Counted from the stretch's first letter, positions 51,410 through 62,232 are shown. The stretch: DNA of 64,000 nt from Gymnodinialimonas phycosphaerae (GCF_019195455.1 NZ_JAIMBW010000001.1:3748001-3812000), one strand, 5' to 3'. Notes: a model not told the origin generated them from the letters alone. Numbers and translations are program-made.

Positions 51410-52973
51410 TGCGGTCTCCGAGAGTGTCGGGCAGCCGGGGGGCGGCGGTCAGAAGGGTCTTGGTGTAGGGGTGTTGCGGGTCCGTGAACACGGCCTCGGT
51501 CGTGCCTTGTTCGACGATCTCACCCGCCTGCATGACCAAAACGCGGTCGGTGATCGCGCGCACGACGGTCAGATCATGGGAGATGAACAGGAAGCTGAGG
51601 CCGAAATCCGTCTGAAGATCAGCCAGCAGATCAAGGATCTGCGCCCGGACAGAGACATCCAGCGCGCTGACTGCCTCATCCAGCACCAGCAGTTTGGGCC
51701 GGGTGATCAACGCCCTCGCGATGGCGATGCGCTGACGCTGCCCGCCGGAAAACTCGTGGGGGTATTTCTGCGCATCCTCGGGCGACAGGCGCACGGCGCG
51801 CAGGGCCTCGGCCACGGCGGGGCCCCTCTCGGGCTTGGTGTCGAGCAGGTGGAACGGCTCGGTCACGATCCGATCCACGCGCCAGCGCGGGTTGAAGCTG
51901 CCGTAAGGGTCCTGGAACACCACCTGCACATCAGCGCGCAGGGCGCGGGGCATGGTCGGCGAGACGTCGTGGCCATTCAGCGTGATGGTCCCCGAGGTCA
52001 CGGGATCAAGGCCCAGAATGGCGCGGGTCAGGGTGGATTTCCCGCAGCCGCTCTCGCCCACCAGCCCCAGGCTTTCCCCCCGCCGTACCGCGAAGGAAAC
52101 GCCGTTGACGGCCGTGACGGGCGCGCCGCGGTGGAACCCTTGGCGGGGGCCGGGGTAATGGCGGTGGACGTTCTGGACCGAGAGGATCGCGTCGTCCGTG
52201 GCCTCTGCCGCGCGCTCGGGCTGGTGGGACGAGGCAGCAAACAGCGCGCGGGTGTAGGGGTGGGCCTTGTCGCGCAGGACCTGCGCGGTTGGCCCTTGCT
52301 CGACAATCTGGCCCTTTTGCATGACCGCAATACGGTCCGCCATGTCCGAGACAACGGCCAGATCGTGGGTTATCAGCAGCAGGGACATGTTTTCTTCGGC
52401 CACCAATTCCCTAAGCAAATCAAGGATCTGCGCCTGCGTGGTGACATCCAGTGCCGTCGTCGGCTCATCCGCGATCAACAGGCGGGGGTGCAGCGCGATG
52501 GCGCTGGCGATGCAGACGCGCTGTCGCTGGCCGCCCGACAACTCGTGCGGGTAGCGGTCCAGCGCGATGTGCCTCAGACCAACGCGATCCAGTCGGTCGC
52601 GGGCGATGCGCATTGCCTCCGCGCGGGGTGCCGCGCGGTGGATCAGCAGCGTTTCGGCCACCTGATCGCCGATGGTCTGCACCGGGTTGAGGGCGGTCAT
52701 CGGCTCTTGAAAGATCATCGCGATGTCGTTGCCACGCACCTTTTGCAGGTCCGGTTCATCCAGCGCGAGCATGTCCACGCCGTCAAGATGCGCCGCACCA
52801 TCGGTCACCGCGCGCCCGGGCAACAGCCCCATCAGCGCCAGCGCGGTCATCGACTTGCCCGAACCGCTTTCGCCGACCAGTCCAAAGATCTCACGCGGGG
52901 CGATGGAGAACGAGACCCCGTTCAGGATCTGCGTGCGCCCGATGTGCAGGCCAAGGCCGTCCACGTCGATCAT
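51393..52973 (-). CDS. Dipeptide-type ABC transporter ATPase, two fused domains
   Basis: 526-aa protein with two complete ATPase domains (DppD-DppF fusion). Domain 1: GLVGESGSGKSMTALALMG, LSGGQRQRVCIAS and LLIADEPTTALD. Domain 2: GLVGESGCGKSTLTRAILG, FSGGQRQRIAIARAL and LLVLDEAVSALD (Ala replaces the usual Pro after Glu). The start is MIDVDGLGLHIG. It energises the two permeases upstream with ATGA overlap. Confidence 0.94.
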   Translation of the reverse strand: MIDVDGLGLHIGRTQILNGVSFSIAPREIFGLVGESGSGKSMTALALMGLLPGRAVTDGAAHLDGVDMLALDEPDLQKVRGNDIAMIFQEPMTALNPVQTIGDQVAETLLIHRAAPRAEAMRIARDRLDRVGLRHIALDRYPHELSGGQRQRVCIASAIALHPRLLIADEPTTALDVTTQAQILDLLRELVAEENMSLLLITHDLAVVSDMADRIAVMQKGQIVEQGPTAQVLRDKAHPYTRALFAASSHQPERAAEATDDAILSVQNVHRHYPGPRQGFHRGAPVTAVNGVSFAVRRGESLGLVGESGCGKSTLTRAILGLDPVTSGTITLNGHDVSPTMPRALRADVQVVFQDPYGSFNPRWRVDRIVTEPFHLLDTKPERGPAVAEALRAVRLSPEDAQKYPHEFSGGQRQRIAIARALITRPKLLVLDEAVSALDVSVRAQILDLLADLQTDFGLSFLFISHDLTVVRAITDRVLVMQAGEIVEQGTTEAVFTDPQHPYTKTLLTAAPRLPDTLGDRNATMV

Positions 52974-53814
52974 TTGCCTGATCCTTCCCGGGCCCGCCGC
53001 AGGCGCGGGTCCAGCGCGTCGCGCAAGCCGTCGCCCATCAGGTTCAGGCCCAGAACCAGCAGCACGATCGACAGCCCCGGCAGCAGCGCCAGGTGCGCGT
53101 GGGAATAGATCATCGTCTGCGCATCGGCCAGCATCTTGCCAAGGGACGCCGTGGGCGGCTGCGCGCCAAGGCCGACGTAGGACAGGCCCGCTTCGGCCAG
53201 AATCCCCAGGGAGAACTGGATCGTGGCCTGCACGATCAACAGGTTGGCGATGTTGGGCAGGATATGCTCCGCGCTGATGCGGGCGCGGGTTTTTCCGGCG
53301 GTGCGTGCGGCCAGAATGTAATCCAGCGTCCAGATCGGCAGCGCGCCGCCCCGGGCGACACGGGCGAAGACGGGGATGTTGAAGATGCCGATGGCCAGGA
53401 TCGCGTTGGTGGCAGAGGGGCCGTAGATCGCCGTGATCAGGATCGCGATCACCAGCGAGGGGAAGGCGAAGATCAGGTCGTTGCCGCGCATGATCAGCTC
53501 GTCCAGCAGGGACGCGCGCCCCGAATTGTGAGATGCCGCCGCCGCAAGGCCCAGGGGCACGCCGACGCATACCCCGATGCCCACCGCCAACAGCGCCACG
53601 GCGATGGAGGTCTGGGTGCCCTCCATCAACATCGACAACAGGTCACGCCCGAATTGATCGGTGCCGAACCAATGGGCGGCAGAGCTTGGAAGCAAGCGGT
53701 CCGGGATCCGCAGACTGGCGGTGTCATAGGGCGTCCAGACCAGCGACAGCAGGGCCACGGCGATGAAAAACGCGGTGATGATCGTGCCGAAGATAAGGGC
53801 AAAAGGCACATGTC

Positions 53815-53818
<4 letters not shown>
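52970..53818 (-). CDS. Dipeptide-type ABC transporter permease (DppC type)
   Basis: 282-aa permease with an N-terminal helix, HWFGTDQFGRDLLSMLMEGT typical of DppC/OppC, and the EAA loop EHILPNIANLLIVQAT. Four-base overlaps on both sides. Confidence 0.93.
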
Positions 53819-54756
<938 letters not shown>

Positions 54757-54912
54757 GGGATGACGTTAAGCCGACAGCGGGCGATGGGCCATAGCCCTTG
54801 CCAGGGCGGCGCGTTTTTGGCTATGGCTTTGTCACGGCTGGGACGATGGCGTCGCTCCCATAGGCCATACTGCCCTGCACGCCCGGGCCTCTTGTAAAAA
54901 GGAGGGTCCGCC

Positions 54913-56118
54913 ATGCAGCGCCCCCAGTTCTATGAAATGCACAACGGCACCAAGGCGGCTTTGCCGTTCGATCTGGCCGAATACGACACGCGCCTGCGTG
55001 GGCTTCGCGCGATCATGGCGCGGGACGGCGTGGAGGTGGCCGTGCTGACCTCGATGCACAACATCGCCTATTATTCGGGCTTCCTTTATTGCGCGTTCGG
55101 GCGGCCTTACGGGCTGGTCGTTACCGCCGACCGCAGCGTGGTGATCAGCGCGGGCATCGACGCGGGCCAGCCCTGGCGCCGCTGCGCCCACGAGGCGCTG
55201 ACCTACACCGATTGGGAGCGGAACAATTATTGGCGCACCATTCGCCACGTCGCCGGGGAGGGCCGCGCCGTGGGGTACGAGGGCGATCACATGTCACTGG
55301 CGCAATTCGGGCTGATGGGCGACTTCCTCAAGCCCGCCAGCACGGTCGATATCGCGCCCGCCACCATGGTCCAGCGGATGATGAAATCCGATGCGGAGCG
55401 CGCGTTGATCCGCGCGGGGGCGGCCACGGCGGACGTGGGCGGCTATGCGATCCGGGACGCCGTGCGCGCAGGGGCGCGGGAAATTGACGTTTGCATGGCG
55501 GGCCGGGACGCGATGGAATTGCACATCGCCGATGAATTCCCCGACGCCGAATACCGCGACACCTGGGTCTGGTTCCAGTCCGGCCTCAACACTGACGGTG
55601 CCCATAACCCCGTCACCGCGCGGGCGCTTGGCCGGGGTGATATCCTGTCGCTCAATACCTTCCCGATGATCTCGGGCTACTACACGGCGCTGGAACGGAC
55701 GCTGTTCGTGGAAGAGGTCGACGCCGCCTCCCTCAAGATCTGGGAGGCCAATATCGCCGCCCATGAGTTGGGGATTTCCCTGATCAAACCGGGCGCGTCC
55801 TGCGCCCAGATCACCCACGGCGTGAACGCGCTGTTCGCGGAAAAAGACCTGCTGCAATACCGCTCCTTCGGCTACGGCCATTCCTTCGGCGTGCTCAGCC
55901 ACTACTACGGGCGTGAGGCGGGGCTGGAGTTGCGCGAAGACATCGACACGGTGCTGGAGCCCGGCATGGTGATCTCCATGGAGCCGATGCTGACCATCCC
56001 CGAAGGCCAGCCCGGCGCGGGGGGCTACCGCGAACATGACATCCTGATCGTGACCGAGGACGGGGCCGAGAACATCACCGGCTACCCCTATGGCCCCGAT
56101 TTCAACGTCGTGGGCTAG
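54913..56118 (+). CDS. Creatinase (creatine amidinohydrolase)
   Basis: 401-aa pita-bread-fold enzyme that hydrolyses creatine to sarcosine and urea. It follows Pseudomonas creatinase almost motif by motif: HNIAYYSGFLYCAFGRPYGL, the catalytic His231 in NTDGAHNPVT, YYTALERTLF, FGYGHSFGVLSHYYGREAGL and VISMEPMLTIPEGQPGAGGY. As in creatinase, the metal-ligand set of M24 peptidases is not retained. AAAAAGGAGG-type Shine-Dalgarno before the ATG. Neighbouring peptide-type transporter may import the substrate (inference). Confidence 0.93.
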   Translation: MQRPQFYEMHNGTKAALPFDLAEYDTRLRGLRAIMARDGVEVAVLTSMHNIAYYSGFLYCAFGRPYGLVVTADRSVVISAGIDAGQPWRRCAHEALTYTDWERNNYWRTIRHVAGEGRAVGYEGDHMSLAQFGLMGDFLKPASTVDIAPATMVQRMMKSDAERALIRAGAATADVGGYAIRDAVRAGAREIDVCMAGRDAMELHIADEFPDAEYRDTWVWFQSGLNTDGAHNPVTARALGRGDILSLNTFPMISGYYTALERTLFVEEVDAASLKIWEANIAAHELGISLIKPGASCAQITHGVNALFAEKDLLQYRSFGYGHSFGVLSHYYGREAGLELREDIDTVLEPGMVISMEPMLTIPEGQPGAGGYREHDILIVTEDGAENITGYPYGPDFNVVG

Positions 56119-56121
56119 AAG

Positions 56122-56141
56122 ACCGCGCCGGGGGGCGGTCC
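56122..56141. terminator. Hairpin between creatinase and the acidic repeat protein gene
   Basis: GACCGC (56122-56127) with GCGGTC (56135-56140) around a G-rich centre lies in the 39-base convergent gap. No T-run, so termination would be weak or rho-aided. Confidence 0.35.
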
Positions 56142-56157
56142 CCCGGCGCAACGCCCG

Positions 56158-57564
56158 TTAATCCGCGTCGATCGTCGCGCCGTCGGTTTCGATCCCGTCG
56201 GCGATTTCACTGTCGATGACGTAGACGTTGCCCACGCCCTCGTCGTCCTGCACCGCTTCCACGCCCAATTCGCCGCCGTCGTTCCCGGCGGTGGCCGAGC
56301 TGATCAGCGCCATGAACAGATCGCCCCGGTCCTCCTCCTCGGCGACGATTCCGATGCCGCCGTTGGAGGACGCTTCCACCGTCGTCGCCGTCACGTACAC
56401 GCTGCCCGGCCCTGCCTCGCTCAGCTTGATCGCGTCGTCGATGTTGCCGTTGGCGATGATGCCGGTGAAAACCACGTCGATGTCGCCGGGACCGGCCTCG
56501 TCGAAGTCGAAGCCTTCGTCGAAGTTGGCCAGCATCTGCCCGATGGAGAAGGTCGCGATGATGCTGCCGGGGCCCGCTTCGTCGATGTCCAACCCGTCGT
56601 CCACGTCGATCGAATATTCATATGCCTCGACGCTGCCGTCCTCAAAGATGTCCAGCTCCAACTCGAAACAGCTCATGTCGGGCGTGTCGGGGCTGGGTTG
56701 CGGCAGGTCGACGACGGCGATCTCGAGTTCCTGAAATTCGCCTTCCGATTGTTCCGGCAGATACGCCTCCAGCACGGCGGGGTCGCAATAGGTGCCGTTC
56801 TCGATGAAATCAGCGCGGATCATGTCGACGGTCACGTCGCCTTCCTGGCCCTCGTCCAACTCGATTCCGTCGGCGCCCACGCCGGTGGCCTGGAAATTGA
56901 CGCCGGTCAGGTCGATGCTGCCGGGGCCGCGTTCGTCGACGCGCAAGCCGTCGGCGTCGAAACTGCCCTGGCCCACGTCCGCGATGCGCACGCGGTTCAA
57001 TTCCACCCGGATCGATGCGTCCGAGCCTTCCCCCGCGCCGCCTTCGCCGCCGCCGCAGGCCTCTGCCAGCGTGCAGTCCGAGACGTGGACGCCATGCCCC
57101 GCCACGCCCGAGACGGCCACATTGGTCAGCACAAGGCTGACCACGCCCGCCGCGTCCTCGGCCACGTCAAGGAAGATGCCCCGGCCCGCCGCCGTGCCCT
57201 GATCGGCGATCGAATAGCCGCCCGGCCCGGTGAACTGCGTGGCGAAGATTGCCAGGACCTGCGGGCCGATGGCCGTCAGCAGGGTCACATCGTTGGGCGA
57301 GGCGATGGTGACGCCGTTGCCCATGATCACCACGGGGGCCGCGCCCTCATAGCGCAGGCCCGTCGGCGTCGTGATCGTGCCGTCCGCTTCAGTCACCAAG
57401 ATCACCGAACGTTCATTCGACGCCCCCGCCGCGTCCAGCGCCGCCTGCAACGACCCCGGCCCCGTGGGCGCGAAATTTGTCACCATAAAGGTCTCGGCAA
57501 AGGCGGGGGCGGTCAGGCAAAGCACCAACGCCGTAGCGGTCGAGAGGCGGGAGGTCAGCATCAT
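56158..57564 (-). CDS. Secreted acidic beta-helix-like repeat protein
   Basis: 468-aa protein with a signal peptide (about 1-24, LTAPAFAETF). N-terminal part resembles right-handed parallel beta-helix proteins (GPGSLQAALDAAGASNERS, TGLRYEGAAPVVIMGNGVTI). The C-terminal half is very acidic and contains the recurring motif [DS]E-AGPG-[SD]I/V (DERGPGSI, DEAGPGSI, DEAGPGDI, SEAGPGSV, then DDEGVGNV), spaced about 35-40 residues. AAGGAA precedes the double ATG. Function unknown; possible calcium binding or surface role. Confidence 0.7.
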   Translation of the reverse strand: MMLTSRLSTATALVLCLTAPAFAETFMVTNFAPTGPGSLQAALDAAGASNERSVILVTEADGTITTPTGLRYEGAAPVVIMGNGVTIASPNDVTLLTAIGPQVLAIFATQFTGPGGYSIADQGTAAGRGIFLDVAEDAAGVVSLVLTNVAVSGVAGHGVHVSDCTLAEACGGGEGGAGEGSDASIRVELNRVRIADVGQGSFDADGLRVDERGPGSIDLTGVNFQATGVGADGIELDEGQEGDVTVDMIRADFIENGTYCDPAVLEAYLPEQSEGEFQELEIAVVDLPQPSPDTPDMSCFELELDIFEDGSVEAYEYSIDVDDGLDIDEAGPGSIIATFSIGQMLANFDEGFDFDEAGPGDIDVVFTGIIANGNIDDAIKLSEAGPGSVYVTATTVEASSNGGIGIVAEEEDRGDLFMALISSATAGNDGGELGVEAVQDDEGVGNVYVIDSEIADGIETDGATIDAD

Positions 57565-57781
57565 GGCGAATTCCTTGGTAAGATCATGTTCACCCTTGGG
57601 GCTACACTGCCGAAATGACACCCCCATGACATAGCAAAACGGCGCTGATCTTATCCATGATGCGGCGACTGCTCAACGTTTGCGGAAAGGTGGAAGCAGC
57701 GGCGGTGCGGCTCCGGTGCCGCGTCTTGGCATCGGCGTGCAGAAGCGGGGGCAAGCCCCGAGGGACACCGGAGGCAAGCGG

Positions 57782-57804
57782 GCCGGGGGCGCGCGGCCCC
57801 CGGC
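57782..57804 (-). terminator. Strong GC hairpin after the solute-binding protein gene
   Basis: GCCGGGGGC (57782-57790) pairs with GCCCCCGGC (57796-57804) across GCGCG, eight bases after the gene end on the minus strand. No clear T-run, so it is a possible transcript-end stabiliser or a weak terminator. Confidence 0.4.
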
Positions 57805-57811
57805 GCGGGTC

Positions 57812-59278
57812 TTATTGGGTCCAGCGCACCGCCGTCAGATCGGTGGCCTGTGTCGGTGAGTTTTCCCACAGGCCCTCGATATTGGCGTTGGCCACGCCGG
57901 TTTTCGCCAGTTGGAACAGATAGGCGTTGACGTAATCGTCCGCGATCATCCGCTGCGCTTCCTGGTTGATGCGCGTGCGCTCGGCCGGGTCGGTGGTGAC
58001 GGAAAGCTCTTCCATCAGGGCCTGGAACTCGGCGTTGTCGTACTGGAAGTAGTATTCGGGGCGGGCGTAGATGTTGATGTCGGCGGGCTCTGTGTGGCTG
58101 ACGATGGTCAGGTCAAAGTCGTAGCCGCGAAACACCTGCTCCAGCCAGCCGGCCCATTCGAGGTTGGTGATCTCGGTATTGATGCCCACATCGCGCAGCT
58201 GGCTGGCGATGATTTCCCCGCCGCGCCGCGCGTAGGACGGCGGCGGCAGCATCAGGCGCAGGGTCAGGTCCTCGGCGCCCGCCTCGGCCAGCAATTCGCG
58301 GGCGCGCTCGGGGTCGAAGGCCGATTGCGCGGTCAGATCCACATAATCCGGGTTGTGGGGGGCAAAGTGGGTGCCGATGGGCGTGCCGTAGCCGAACATC
58401 GCGCCGTCGATGATGTCCTGGCGGTTGATTGCATGGGTAATGGCTTGGCGGACGCGGGGGTCTGTCAGCGTCTGGTTGTTCATCGCAAGGATCGTCTCGC
58501 CTTCGGTCGATCCGACGATGACGTTGAAGCGGGGGTCTGCCTCGAACTGCGCGAGGTTTTCAGGCGCGGGAAACACCGGGAAGGCGTCCACATCGCCCGC
58601 CATCATCGCCGCCAACGCGGCGTTGGGATCGCTGATGAAACGGAAGGTGACGTCGGTTAGCGCGGCGGGCTCGCCCCAGTAATTGTCGTTGCGGGTCAGG
58701 GTGATGCTGTCGCCCTGACGCCACTCGCCGAAGGCGAAGGCCCCGGTGCCGATGGGGTTGGTTGCGTTGGTCTCGGCGGAGGCCGGGTCCACGATCACCG
58801 CGTCGCCCCATGCCATGTCAAAAAGGAACGCGCCGTCGGGTCCGTCCAAAGTGACGACGACTGTCAGGTCGTCCATCGCTTCTACACTGACGATATTTTC
58901 GAACAGCGCGGCTTGCGCATTGGTCGATCCCTCCGCGCGCGCGCGGTCGAGGCTGAAGACCACGTCGTCGGCTGTCATTGCCGCACCGTCATGGAAGGAC
59001 ACGCCGTCGCGCAAGGTGAAGGTGTAGACCGTGCCATCCTCGGAAATTTCCCACGTCCCCGCGAGGCCCGGAATAACCGATCCGTCGGCGGCAAACCGGG
59101 TCAGCCCCTCGAACACGTTGGAATAGACCACCTCGTCAATCGCGGCGGCAGCACCGCCCGTGGGGTCCAGCATCGGCGGCTCCAGCTGCATCCCGATGGT
59201 GATGGAGGTCTGCTGCGCCATGGCGGCACCGGCGGTCAGCGCCAGCACAGCGGCGCCCAAGTGAAGGGCTTTGGTCAT
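57812..59278 (-). CDS. Family 5 solute-binding protein (peptide/nickel type)
   Basis: 488-aa periplasmic binding protein: signal peptide (about 1-21, TAGAAMAQ), YTFTLRDGVSFHDGAAMTAD, and GTGAFAFGEWRQGDSITLTR. It delivers substrate to a Dpp-type ABC transporter, most likely the one encoded at 51393-54756. The start is MTKALHLGAA with GGGAGAGA upstream. Located away from the permeases, with creatinase and the acidic protein between. Confidence 0.92.
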   Translation of the reverse strand: MTKALHLGAAVLALTAGAAMAQQTSITIGMQLEPPMLDPTGGAAAAIDEVVYSNVFEGLTRFAADGSVIPGLAGTWEISEDGTVYTFTLRDGVSFHDGAAMTADDVVFSLDRARAEGSTNAQAALFENIVSVEAMDDLTVVVTLDGPDGAFLFDMAWGDAVIVDPASAETNATNPIGTGAFAFGEWRQGDSITLTRNDNYWGEPAALTDVTFRFISDPNAALAAMMAGDVDAFPVFPAPENLAQFEADPRFNVIVGSTEGETILAMNNQTLTDPRVRQAITHAINRQDIIDGAMFGYGTPIGTHFAPHNPDYVDLTAQSAFDPERARELLAEAGAEDLTLRLMLPPPSYARRGGEIIASQLRDVGINTEITNLEWAGWLEQVFRGYDFDLTIVSHTEPADINIYARPEYYFQYDNAEFQALMEELSVTTDPAERTRINQEAQRMIADDYVNAYLFQLAKTGVANANIEGLWENSPTQATDLTAVRWTQ

Positions 59279-59345
59279 GATCTCTCTCCCTGAGGTCGAT
59301 TTTCCCCCATTGTGCCGCAGGGAAGGCGGGACGCCTACTGAAAAG

Positions 59346-60206
59346 TTACCCCCAGCTGTCGGGCACCGTGACGCCCAACGCGCGCAGCCCCTCGATCTGC
59401 TGGGCGACATCCTCGGCAAACCTCTCGGCGAAGCCTTCGGGCATCGGGTGCGAGGGGGAGGGGTTGACCACGCGTTCGATGATCGCGTCGGGCAGATCAA
59501 AGGGCGTGACCTCCAGAAACCGCTCGATATCCGCGATGAAGGCGCGGGGCGCGGACGGGATGCGGTCGAAGACGTCGATGTGCAGGCATTCCGGCGGCAG
59601 TGCGGCCTGCATCCGCGTGATCGCGGCGGCGTAGTCGTTATGTTGCAGGTAGTCGGCGCCCCGGCGCACGTGGTCCTCCAACTCATCCAGGGTCCATTCC
59701 TGAAGCTTCTCGCTGGCGTCTTGCATCTTCAGGTGGAACCTCACGTGGCTCCAGAGGCGATCCAACGGCTCGCGCAGGGTGTAGACGACGCGCAGCTTGG
59801 CCGTGCGGGCATGCAGCTTCGCCCACCCTTCTTCGGGCACCAGGGCGCCCATGTTTGAGAAATCCGCAACCCATGTCGCCGCGCCCTTGTGCAGGAACAG
59901 GCTGTTGAACCAGGCGTCGTTGACCGGGCCTTTCAGCCAGTTCGCCGTCCATTCCACCCGCTTTTGCAGCACCGGCATGGACGAGCGGTCGGGGTCGAAA
60001 TGCAGGTAGCCCCGCGCCCGCCGCATCCTTGCGTGATCGGACAGGATGCCGGGGTTCACATGCTGCGCGTAAAGGTAATGGATCTCTTTCTCGCGGCAAA
60101 AGTGGATGTCGGGATGCCGATGCAGCGCGTCGAAGATCCACGTCGTGCCCGCCTTCATCGCGCCAACGCCAAGCAGAAGGTGATCGAAGGTCTTGGACTC
60201 TGACAT
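59346..60206 (-). CDS. Sulfotransferase family protein
   Basis: 286-aa PAPS-dependent sulfotransferase-like protein: 5'-phosphosulfate loop GVGAMKAGTTWIFDAL (about 13-28) and the 3'-phosphate region VVYTLREPLDRLWSHVRFHL. Substrate unknown. It precedes the solute-binding protein gene by 67 bases on the same strand. Confidence 0.87.
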   Translation of the reverse strand: MSESKTFDHLLLGVGAMKAGTTWIFDALHRHPDIHFCREKEIHYLYAQHVNPGILSDHARMRRARGYLHFDPDRSSMPVLQKRVEWTANWLKGPVNDAWFNSLFLHKGAATWVADFSNMGALVPEEGWAKLHARTAKLRVVYTLREPLDRLWSHVRFHLKMQDASEKLQEWTLDELEDHVRRGADYLQHNDYAAAITRMQAALPPECLHIDVFDRIPSAPRAFIADIERFLEVTPFDLPDAIIERVVNPSPSHPMPEGFAERFAEDVAQQIEGLRALGVTVPDSWG

Positions 60207-60317
60207 CGGGGGCGATCCAATTCTTTTTGTGCGTCCGATGTTTAGCGGCCAACGCCCGAACCGCACAAGGTGCCCGGAATTTGGGCGAGGCCTGTGGGTA
60301 AGTCAAATTCGTTTCAG

Positions 60318-60335
60318 TTTCGTTACAAAACGAAA
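60318..60335. promoter_or_regulatory. Inverted repeat TTTCGTT-ACAA-AACGAAA
   Basis: Perfect 7-bp arms with a 4-base centre, 70 bases upstream of the small gene at 60406 and 112 bases upstream of the divergent sulfotransferase start. Candidate operator for either gene. Confidence 0.45.
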
Positions 60336-60405
60336 GACGGAGGGAGAGAATCGGGTTAACTTTTTCCCAAGCGCGACGGTCACTTTGTTGGGGGAGGGAT
60401 TACCC

Positions 60406-60597
60406 ATGCCAAGTCCGGAAGAGATTCTGTCGATCGACAGAGAGAAGATTGCAGCTTTCATTCAGGATCAGGCCTCGGCCAAGACCTTGAGCCCCTTGGT
60501 TAAACAGCTCAATGAGTTGTTGATCGCGGGTGACGAAGCGGCCAGCCACCTTGCCGCCCGCGCCTTGCGGCACCTTGGCTTTGCGGAATACGCGTAA
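60406..60597 (+). CDS. Small helical protein of 63 aa, unknown function
   Basis: MPSPEEILSIDREKIAAFIQ, then LVKQLNELLIAGDEAASHLA and LGFAEYA: soluble and all-helical. GGGGGAGGG lies 8-12 bases before the ATG. It has its own upstream region with an inverted repeat and converges on the M20 peptidase gene with a four-base gap. No family recognised. Confidence 0.65.
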   Translation: MPSPEEILSIDREKIAAFIQDQASAKTLSPLVKQLNELLIAGDEAASHLAARALRHLGFAEYA

Positions 60598-60601
60598 CTT
60601 C

Positions 60602-61873
60602 TTATAAAAGAAGCTCCGCCAGCGTCAGCGCCATGACCTTGGCGCTGTCCTCCATGTCCTGGACACCGACCCATTCGTCGGGTTGATGCGCAAGGTCCAG
60701 GATACCCGGCCCATACGCGATGCAGTTCTTCAGCGTGCCGATCCGGTCGATGTGTTTCTGGTCGTAGGTGCCGGGCGATACGACGAATTCTGCCTGCGTT
60801 TCCAACACTTTGGAAATTGCGGCCTCTACCGTTTTCACCACCGGCGCGTTGCGGTCCGTCATCGTGGGCGAGACGCTCCATAGCTCGTTCAACTCGTAGT
60901 GGAAATCGGGGCGCTCTGCCTTCACCTTCTCCAGCACGGCGATGATCTCGGCCCGCACCTCGCCCTCATTTTCTTCAATCAGGTAGCGGCGGTCGATGGT
61001 GATCTTGCAGCGATCCGGCACGCAGGCGGCGGGCAGGCCGGTGTAATCGGCCTCCTGCACCGGTTCCCCGCCGTGGATTGCATTGATGTTCATCGTCGAT
61101 TGTTTCGCGCCCTCGGGCACCACGGGCATGTCGGTGCGTTTGGTGGCGAGAAGGGGGAAAAGCGACGCCTCCATTTCCGCCAGAACGGCACCCATATGGC
61201 GCACGGCGCAATCGCCAAGGAACGGCATGGAGCCGTGGGCAATGCGGCCGTGGGTCTCGATCTCGGCCCACCAGACGCCGCGATGACCCAGGCAGATGCG
61301 ATCCTTGTTGAGCGGTTCGGGGATGATGACGTGCTGCACCCTGTCGGGATGGAAATACCCCTGCTCGGCCAGATAGGCGACACCGCCATAGCCGCCCGAT
61401 TCCTCGTCCGCCGTCGCTGAAATCTCGATCGCGCCGTTGAAGTCGGGGTGGGTGGCGATGAAGGCCTCGGCCGCGATGATGCTGGCCGCCAGCCCGCCCT
61501 TCATGTCGCAGGCCCCGCGCCCGTAGATCCTGTCGCCGTCCAATTCGCCGCCAAACGGATCACGGGTCCAGCCGTGGCCCACGGCGACGACATCGTGGTG
61601 GCTGTTGAAATGCACACATTCCCCGGGCCCCCGCTCCAGCCGAGCGACCATGTTCCAGCGCGGATAGGTGTCACTGTCGGCGATTGCCCCGTGGGCGCGG
61701 ATCATCTCCACCGTGAAGCCCTGGGCGCGCAGGCGGTCGGCCAGGTATTCGCAGATCTCAAGATACTGCAGCCCCGGTGGGTTCAGGGTCGGGAAACGGA
61801 TCAGGTCCTGGGTCAGCGCGATCAGCGCGTCCCGGCGGGCTGCAACGGCAGCAAGAAGGGCGGTGTCAGACAT
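60602..61873 (-). CDS. M20 peptidase (ArgE/DapE family deacylase)
   Basis: 423-aa zinc aminoacylase-type enzyme: HFNSHHDVVAVGHGWTRDPF, the bridging-metal Asp in GRGACDMKGGLAA and catalytic Glu in ATADEESGGYGG. The dimerisation domain contains HGRIAHGSMP. ArgE/DapE-type N-acyl amino acid deacylase; the exact substrate cannot be assigned. The start is MSDTALLAAV. Confidence 0.9.
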   Translation of the reverse strand: MSDTALLAAVAARRDALIALTQDLIRFPTLNPPGLQYLEICEYLADRLRAQGFTVEMIRAHGAIADSDTYPRWNMVARLERGPGECVHFNSHHDVVAVGHGWTRDPFGGELDGDRIYGRGACDMKGGLAASIIAAEAFIATHPDFNGAIEISATADEESGGYGGVAYLAEQGYFHPDRVQHVIIPEPLNKDRICLGHRGVWWAEIETHGRIAHGSMPFLGDCAVRHMGAVLAEMEASLFPLLATKRTDMPVVPEGAKQSTMNINAIHGGEPVQEADYTGLPAACVPDRCKITIDRRYLIEENEGEVRAEIIAVLEKVKAERPDFHYELNELWSVSPTMTDRNAPVVKTVEAAISKVLETQAEFVVSPGTYDQKHIDRIGTLKNCIAYGPGILDLAHQPDEWVGVQDMEDSAKVMALTLAELLL

Positions 61874-61971
61874 GGGCGCAGCTTGGCCCCCGCGCGAAGT
61901 CGCCGCAAGCCCTGCCATTCACCCGCGCCATGGCCTATATGTAGCAAAGCGCAAATAGGGAGACGCGAAAG

Positions 61972-62232
61972 ATGCTTGGATTGGGCCGGGTTGCGATCAT
62001 CATGATGGTGGCGTTGAGCGTCGTCTACATCTGCCTGTTCTTCTACCTTCGGTCCGGCGCGCGGATGACGTTGGAAGAGGACTGGGTGCGAGAGGGTCGC
62101 CCCGGCGACCGCGATGCCTGGGTGGATGAGCGTCTTGGCCTCAAGGTCTCTCGCATAAGGGTCTGGCTGGTTCTGGGCGTCTATGTCATGCCTTTGGTCG
62201 GACTCGTGGCCTTTGTCTGGCTGAGCAACTGA
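61972..62232 (+). CDS. Small two-helix membrane protein
   Basis: 86-aa protein with hydrophobic segments at about 5-24 and 62-83 separated by a charged loop (TLEEDWVREGRPGDRDAWVD). GGGAGACG precedes the ATG. 13 bases before the DUF1523 gene, so probably co-transcribed; this neighbourhood is common in Rhodobacteraceae. Confidence 0.75.
   Translation: MLGLGRVAIIMMVALSVVYICLFFYLRSGARMTLEEDWVREGRPGDRDAWVDERLGLKVSRIRVWLVLGVYVMPLVGLVAFVWLSN

Noticed and set aside
57640..57811. Possible sixth copy of the dispersed repeat
   Set aside because: GC hairpins are present, but the GGCAAGATGAAG core is missing.
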